DNA of 8,122 bases from Ruminococcaceae bacterium UBA6855 (lineage in GTDB: Bacteria > Bacillota > Clostridia > Oscillospirales > Acutalibacteraceae), in contig DKDF01000051.1 in assembly GCA_002451755.1 (NCBI GenBank), forward strand, positions 1-8,122, in the 5' to 3' direction. How positions within the stretch are numbered: position 1 is the first letter of the stretch; every line of letters begins with the position of its first letter. The notes beneath the pieces were generated by a model. That model worked only from the letters and a program-made list of their open reading frames with translations, was not told the DNA's origin and did no database searches. Positions 4,902 to 8,122 of this stretch are shown here, one piece after another. A program made the translations under genes and the position numbers.

Positions 4902-7102
4902 TCTTCGTTCACCAGGAGAAAATGCTTGAGCGCGGAATAGCGTCTGGCTTTTTTGTCGTTCGCCGCCATAGCGTAAATCTGACTCTGGCTGCCGACGAGG
5001 ACAAGTATTTTTTTCGCGCGGGTGACGCCGGTATAGAGCAGGTTTCTGTAAGCAAGGCGCGGCGGCACGCCGATTATCGGCATTATGACCGCTGGGAACT
5101 CGTTGCCCTGGCTCTTGTGAACGGTCACGGCGTAGGCAAGCTCGAGCTCCTGCAAAGCTTCAAACGGGATAACCGCCTTGCGCTCGTCAAACATTATCTC
5201 CGCCATGCGCGAGCGAAGATCGACCTTTCTGAGAATACCTATATCGCCGTTGAAAATCCCCGTCCCGTCGCCGTCGGGGCCTGTCCACTCGATATCATAG
5301 TTATTGCGCGTCTGCATGACCTTGTCGCCCGTGCGGAACACTGTCGCGCCGACGGTAGTTTCGGGCTTCGAGGCATCCGGCGGATTAAGTGCCGCCTGCA
5401 TGACGCGGTTGATGTTGTTCGTGCCGCACTCGCCCATTCTCGACGGGCAGATGACCTGGATGTCGTCGAGCGGCGAATATCCATAGGCACGGGGCAGGCG
5501 CGCGGCGCACAGATCCGAGACGGTCTTTGCCGCGATAAACGGCGAATCGGTCCGCATGAAGAAGAAATCTTTGTCGCGCACGCCGAGCTTCGGCGGATCG
5601 CCCTTAACTATCCGATGGGCGTTTTCGACTATCAGGCTCTCCATCGCCTGGCGGAAGACCTCGGTCAGCTCAACGACCGGGATGACCCCGGAGGCTATCA
5701 TATCGTGCAGGACATTGCCCGCGCCGACGGGCGGCAGCTGATCCGAATCGCCGACCATAACAAGGCGGCAGCCTATCGGGAGCGCCTCGAGAAAGCTTGA
5801 AAAAAGAGTTATATCTACCATCGACAGCTCGTCGAGGATAACCGCCTGAGCGTCGAGAGGATTGCGTGCGTTGCGCGAGAACTGCGGGCGATCGTGCTTG
5901 TCCCACTCGACCTCGAGCAGTCGGTGGATGGTCTTGGCGGGTCTGCCCGTGACCTCGCTCATGCGCTTTGCGGCGCGTCCCGTCGGTGCGGCAAGCGCGA
6001 CCTTGAGCCCGTCATCCTCGAACAGCCGGAGGATTCCGTTCAGGGTCGTCGTTTTTCCCGTTCCGGGGCCACCGGTAAGGATAAGCAGACCGCGTTCGAT
6101 GGCGGTGACTATCGCCTTTCGCTGGAGATCGCCGTATTTTATGCCATTCTTTTTCTCTATTCTGTCAATCTCCCTGTCCGCCGCTTTTCTGCCTGCGGGA
6201 GGGAATCGGAGTATCTGTTTCATGCGCTCCGCCGAGGACTTTTCCGCCTTGTAGATATGCGGCAGGAATAAGAACTCGCGGTCATCGATAAACTCGCTGA
6301 CGAGCCTGCCCGAGCCTATCAGTTCGTCAATGGTTATATCCACCGTGTCCTCGTTAGTCGAGAGCAGCTCGGCGCACGTGGCGAACATCTTCTCGCGCGG
6401 AATGCAGGTGTGTCCGTTCGAGAGGTTATGGCTCATGACATGCAGAACGCCCGCCTGAAGCCGATACCCGTTATCGGGCGGGTCGGGAAGCTGATCCGCG
6501 ATGAACTCGGCTCGCTCGAAGCTGAAGCCGACTCCCTCGCCGCACAGCGCATAGGGGTTGCGTTTGATTATATCTGCGGCGCGCACGCCGAAAGCATTGA
6601 AAGCTTTGACACATTCGGCGGTCGTCATGCCGTATTTTTCGAGCGATATCATAATTTCGCGCACGGCGAACTGGCGCTTGAAATCCGCGCTGATCTGCTT
6701 CGCCTTTTCGGGCGATATGCCGCGAATCTGCGCGAGGCGCTCTGGGTCGTTTTCGATTATATCAAGAGTGTTCTCGCCGAACTTGTCAACTATTTTGACC
6801 GCGAGCTTCGAGCCGATGCCCTTGACTCCGCCTGCGGCGAGATAGCGGAGAATATCGCCTGCGGACGCGGGCATTTTATGCTCGCACAGCTCGACTCTGA
6901 ACTGGCGGCCGAAGGAGGCATGAAAATCCCAATAGCCGGAGAGTTCAAGCAACTCACCGGCTTTGAGCTCGGGCATGACGCCGACTGCGGTTATCAGCTC
7001 ATCGCCGCTTTCGAGCTCGAGAACCGTGAACCCGTTTTCGGGATTCGCAAAGGTCACATCGTTTATCACGCCGCTTATGCGTATCCTCTCATGTTCCTCC
7101 AT
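4898..7102 (-). CDS. recD2: ATP-dependent RecD2-type 5'-3' DNA helicase
   Basis: A 734-aa superfamily 1B helicase of the RecD2 (RecD/TraA-like) family found in bacteria without RecBC partners. RecD2 unwinds DNA 5' to 3' and takes part in replication-fork maintenance and repair. The N-terminal region (1-75) is the OB-like domain, followed by tandem helix-hairpin-helix segments (about 84-140, including GGVKGIGSKLA). Helicase motifs are all present: Walker A GGPGTGKTT (344-352), motif Ia APTGRAAKRM (372-381), Walker B VILDELSMVD (421-430), motif III GDSDQLPPVGAG (451-462), motif IV ELTEVFRQ (478-485), NGDIG (618-622), AVTVHKSQGNEFP (658-670), and motif VI LLYTGVTRAKK (688-698). Length is normal. 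ATG at 7102 directly follows the TAA of the upstream gene; AAAGG lies eight bases ahead. The stop overlaps the next start. I see no damaged motif. Confidence 0.95.
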   Translation of the reverse strand: MEEHERIRISGVINDVTFANPENGFTVLELESGDELITAVGVMPELKAGELLELSGYWDFHASFGRQFRVELCEHKMPASAGDILRYLAAGGVKGIGSKLAVKIVDKFGENTLDIIENDPERLAQIRGISPEKAKQISADFKRQFAVREIMISLEKYGMTTAECVKAFNAFGVRAADIIKRNPYALCGEGVGFSFERAEFIADQLPDPPDNGYRLQAGVLHVMSHNLSNGHTCIPREKMFATCAELLSTNEDTVDITIDELIGSGRLVSEFIDDREFLFLPHIYKAEKSSAERMKQILRFPPAGRKAADREIDRIEKKNGIKYGDLQRKAIVTAIERGLLILTGGPGTGKTTTLNGILRLFEDDGLKVALAAPTGRAAKRMSEVTGRPAKTIHRLLEVEWDKHDRPQFSRNARNPLDAQAVILDELSMVDITLFSSFLEALPIGCRLVMVGDSDQLPPVGAGNVLHDMIASGVIPVVELTEVFRQAMESLIVENAHRIVKGDPPKLGVRDKDFFFMRTDSPFIAAKTVSDLCAARLPRAYGYSPLDDIQVICPSRMGECGTNNINRVMQAALNPPDASKPETTVGATVFRTGDKVMQTRNNYDIEWTGPDGDGTGIFNGDIGILRKVDLRSRMAEIMFDERKAVIPFEALQELELAYAVTVHKSQGNEFPAVIMPIIGVPPRLAYRNLLYTGVTRAKKILVLVGSQSQIYAMAANDKKARRYSALKHFLLVNEE

Positions 7103-7444
7103 TTATATATCCTTTCGGGAAACGAACTTTTCAAATTCGCCGGGGGAGCAGAGATAAAGCCCCTCACAGCTTCTGCACATTCTCCTGCACTCCTCGGTCT
7201 GTTTCTCGTCCATACCGAGATCGAGAATCACAACGGCTTCTTTATCGCCGAGCATTCCGCTGCGAAGCCTTTGGGCATAGCCCTTCCCCGCGACATCGGT
7301 CATTCCCGCCCTTGCGGGGATAACGACGATATATCTGCCGTTTGAGCGCGGGTGCAGAATTTTCAGCAGTATGTAATACGATATGCTGACCACGCCGATG
7401 AGCACAAACGACGCAAAGATGCCGAGAAGCACTCCGTCCGACAT
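7103..7444 (-). CDS. Small membrane-anchored protein of unknown function upstream of recD2
   Basis: A 113-aa protein that I do not assign to a named family. Residues 4-28 (VLLGIFASFVLIGVVSISYYILL) form one membrane helix near the N-terminus. The rest is a soluble domain of about 80 residues. Its pattern, RYIVVIPARAG (37-47), EAVVILDLGMDEKQTEECRR (69-88), then a Cys-rich LYLCSPGEFEKF ending, recalls the first beta-alpha-beta unit of a Rossmann-like or glycosyltransferase-like fold, with no catalytic motif visible. The start is ATG at 7444, because GAGGTG lies just ahead. The GTG at 7453 would overlap that site. Its TAA stop abuts the ATG of recD2, so translation is probably coupled. It sits about 60 bases after rnpB. 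Five cysteines in the soluble part could be structural. Expression clearly links it to recD2; its job is unknown. Confidence 0.75.
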   Translation of the reverse strand: MSDGVLLGIFASFVLIGVVSISYYILLKILHPRSNGRYIVVIPARAGMTDVAGKGYAQRLRSGMLGDKEAVVILDLGMDEKQTEECRRMCRSCEGLYLCSPGEFEKFVSRKDI

Positions 7445-7450
7445 TGATAT

Positions 7451-7456
7451 CACCTC
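7451..7456 (-). promoter_or_regulatory. Ribosome binding site that selects the ATG at 7444
   Basis: The minus strand reads GAGGTG, with the GAGG core eight bases before ATG at 7444. The alternative GTG codon at 7453 lies inside this site, so it is unlikely to be the start. Confidence 0.75.
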
Positions 7457-7506
7457 AGCACATCATATGCCGGGGACACACGGCGGGTTACATATCGGAT
7501 AAATCA

Positions 7507-7871
7507 GATAAGCGAGCAGGCCTGTAAGCCGAGTTTTGTCTTTTAAGGCAACTATCTGTCTAGGCGCACCGTTGCCGATACGCTCAAGCCACCTGTCGGA
7601 GAGAATTACGCCGAGCAAGCGCGGAGCTTTCGCTCCTCTCCGGTCGGTGTTGCTCCGGATAGGGTTTGCAGGGCAATGCGGTTCCCCGCACGCCGGTGAG
7701 CTCTTACCTCGCCTTTCCACCCTTACCCGCAAAGCGGGCGGTATATCTCTGTTGCACTTTCCCTAAGGTCACCCTCGGCGGCCGTTAGCCGTTATCCTGC
7801 TCTGTGAAGCTCGGACTTTCCTCATTGATCTTATAAAAAGATCCCCGCAGCTGCCCAGCCTGCTCGCTATC
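7507..7871 (-). ncRNA. rnpB: RNase P RNA, bacterial class A
   Basis: The catalytic RNA that trims tRNA 5' leaders. On the minus strand the 5' arm GCGAGCAGGC pairs with GCCTGCTCGC at the 3' end, forming P1. The universal blocks appear in order: GAGGAAAGTCCG, GATAACGGC, GGGAAAGTGCAACAGAGA, GGTAAGGGTGGAAAGG, GGTAAGAGCTCACCGGCG, CCGGAGCAA, AGACAGATAGTTGCC, and ACTCGGCTTACAGGCC. A GATCTT/AAGATC hairpin forms P3. The GGTAAGAGC-CACC layout is that of class A, not the Bacillus class B. Length is about 365 bases. A perfect -35/-10 pair places the 5' end near 7870. At the position aligned with the GGU tRNA-CCA pairing motif (GGUAAAC in E. coli) this RNA reads UGCAAAC (about 7668-7670). Short reading frames crossing this region are artefacts. 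Confidence 0.95.
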
Positions 7872-7876
7872 TATTT

Positions 7877-7905
7877 ATTGTAATTCAAAATGAGCCGCAT
7901 GTCAA
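7877..7905 (-). promoter_or_regulatory. Housekeeping promoter of rnpB
   Basis: The minus strand has a perfect -35 box TTGACA (7900-7905), a 17-base spacer and -10 box TACAAT (7877-7882). The expected start at 7870-7871 coincides with the first bases of the P1 stem, which is strong independent support. It may also supply transcription to the recD2 operon by read-through. Confidence 0.9.
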
Positions 7906-8000
7906 ACAAATGATGAAAACAAAGTGTAAATTCGGAGAGGCTCAAAGCGTGTATTTTTGTGCGCGGCAGACAAACGGGGTGCAGTGCAGCAAAAGAGAAA

Positions 8001-8031
8001 GCAGTCACAACGGATGATATGTTGTGACTGC
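8001..8031 (-). terminator. Probable terminator of a gene lying beyond the right edge
   Basis: GCAGTCACAAC (8001-8011) pairs perfectly with GTTGTGACTGC (8021-8031) around a 9-base loop. Reading on the minus strand, the stem is followed by TTTCTCTTTT (7991-8000), an interrupted T tract. An 11-base perfect stem with this tail fits a rho-independent terminator for a minus-strand gene not seen here. The plus strand has no comparable T run directly after the stem. Confidence 0.6.
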
Positions 8032-8100
8032 CGGTTATGTTGTTGTTTGTGCGGTGGGAAATGGGTGCGTTATTGATTTCAGTCAGTTCTGTGCTGCAAT

Positions 8101-8122
8101 CCCTCAGTCTCGGCTTCGCCGA
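8101..8122. repeat. Dispersed double-hairpin repeat, partial copy at the window edge
   Basis: Bases 8101-8121 match 3037-3057 at 20 of 21 positions. The first hairpin is complete, as TCGGC-TTC-GCCGA (8110-8122), and the rest is cut by the window end. Its outer base pair is T-A where the other copy has A-T, so the pairing is kept by a double change. Confidence 0.65.

Noticed and set aside
4664..5800. A 378-codon plus-strand reading frame
   Set aside because: It lies antisense to recD2 and the comF-family gene, both with complete family motifs. Long antisense frames are expected in such codon-biased genes, and its protein has no recognisable domain.
7275..7320. CCCGC-CCTTG-CGGGG hairpin resembling an intergenic repeat
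   Set aside because: It lies in frame within the 113-aa gene (residues around VIPARAGM) and is short enough to be chance in GC-rich coding DNA.
6410..7345. A 311-codon plus-strand reading frame
   Set aside because: Antisense shadow of recD2 and the 113-aa gene; no ribosome binding site or family motif.
7463..7766. Reading frames on both strands across rnpB
   Set aside because: The DNA is fully explained by a structured class A RNase P RNA.

Overview
The window looks like chromosomal core DNA from an endospore-forming clostridial Firmicute, most likely of the Oscillospiraceae/Ruminococcaceae type. The evidence is a recognisable spoIIR sporulation gene, an RecD2-ComF-MreB gene string, a class A RNase P RNA, GC-rich codon use with AGGAGG-type ribosome binding sites, and short hairpin-rich interspersed repeats. 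The family assignment is inferred from gene content and style, not from a search. Every gene I can support lies on the minus strand, so transcription runs from high to low coordinates.

From the right edge, 7872-8122 holds no gene. It carries a fragment of a dispersed hairpin repeat at the very end (8101-8122) and a terminator-like hairpin (8001-8031), probably ending a gene beyond the window. The rnpB promoter (7877-7905) follows, then rnpB (about 7507-7871). Next is a tight four-gene cluster: a 113-aa membrane-anchored protein of unknown function (7103-7444), recD2 (4898-7102), a ComF-family gene (4170-4901) and an MreB-family gene (3160-4194). Junctions are TAA/ATG abutting, a 4-base ATGA overlap and a 25-base overlap, so the cluster is very likely one operon with translational coupling. 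I see no terminator after rnpB and no convincing separate promoter, so read-through from rnpB is possible.

The stretch 2727-3159 (433 bases) has no believable gene. It contains two near-identical 27-base hairpin repeats in direct orientation. Between them lie 240 bases of structured repeat sequence. The distal copy carries a strong T-tract terminator. After it come a 10-base repeat spaced by 21 bases and a textbook housekeeping promoter for the next gene. The simplest reading is that a repeat element inserted just after mreB and pushed its terminator away.

The next gene (1050-2726) encodes an exported, C-terminally membrane-anchored protein. It has a DUF6273-like domain, a low-complexity linker and a short BspA-like leucine-rich segment. 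It is visibly more A/T rich than its neighbours and is the most accessory-looking gene here. Its terminator hairpin (969-1013) overlaps a candidate sigma-F promoter for spoIIR (328-960), the forespore signal that triggers pro-sigma-E processing. spoIIR ends in its own terminator (288-320). Then a housekeeping promoter with a dyad at its start region drives the 5' end of a PotA-like polyamine ABC transporter ATPase, which is cut by the window edge.

I did not find a clear undescribed multi-gene system. The more interesting signals are regulatory or structural: the promoter nested in a terminator upstream of spoIIR, the terminator split by a repeat after mreB, the covarying base pair between the two copies of the hairpin repeat, and the altered GGU position in the RNase P RNA.
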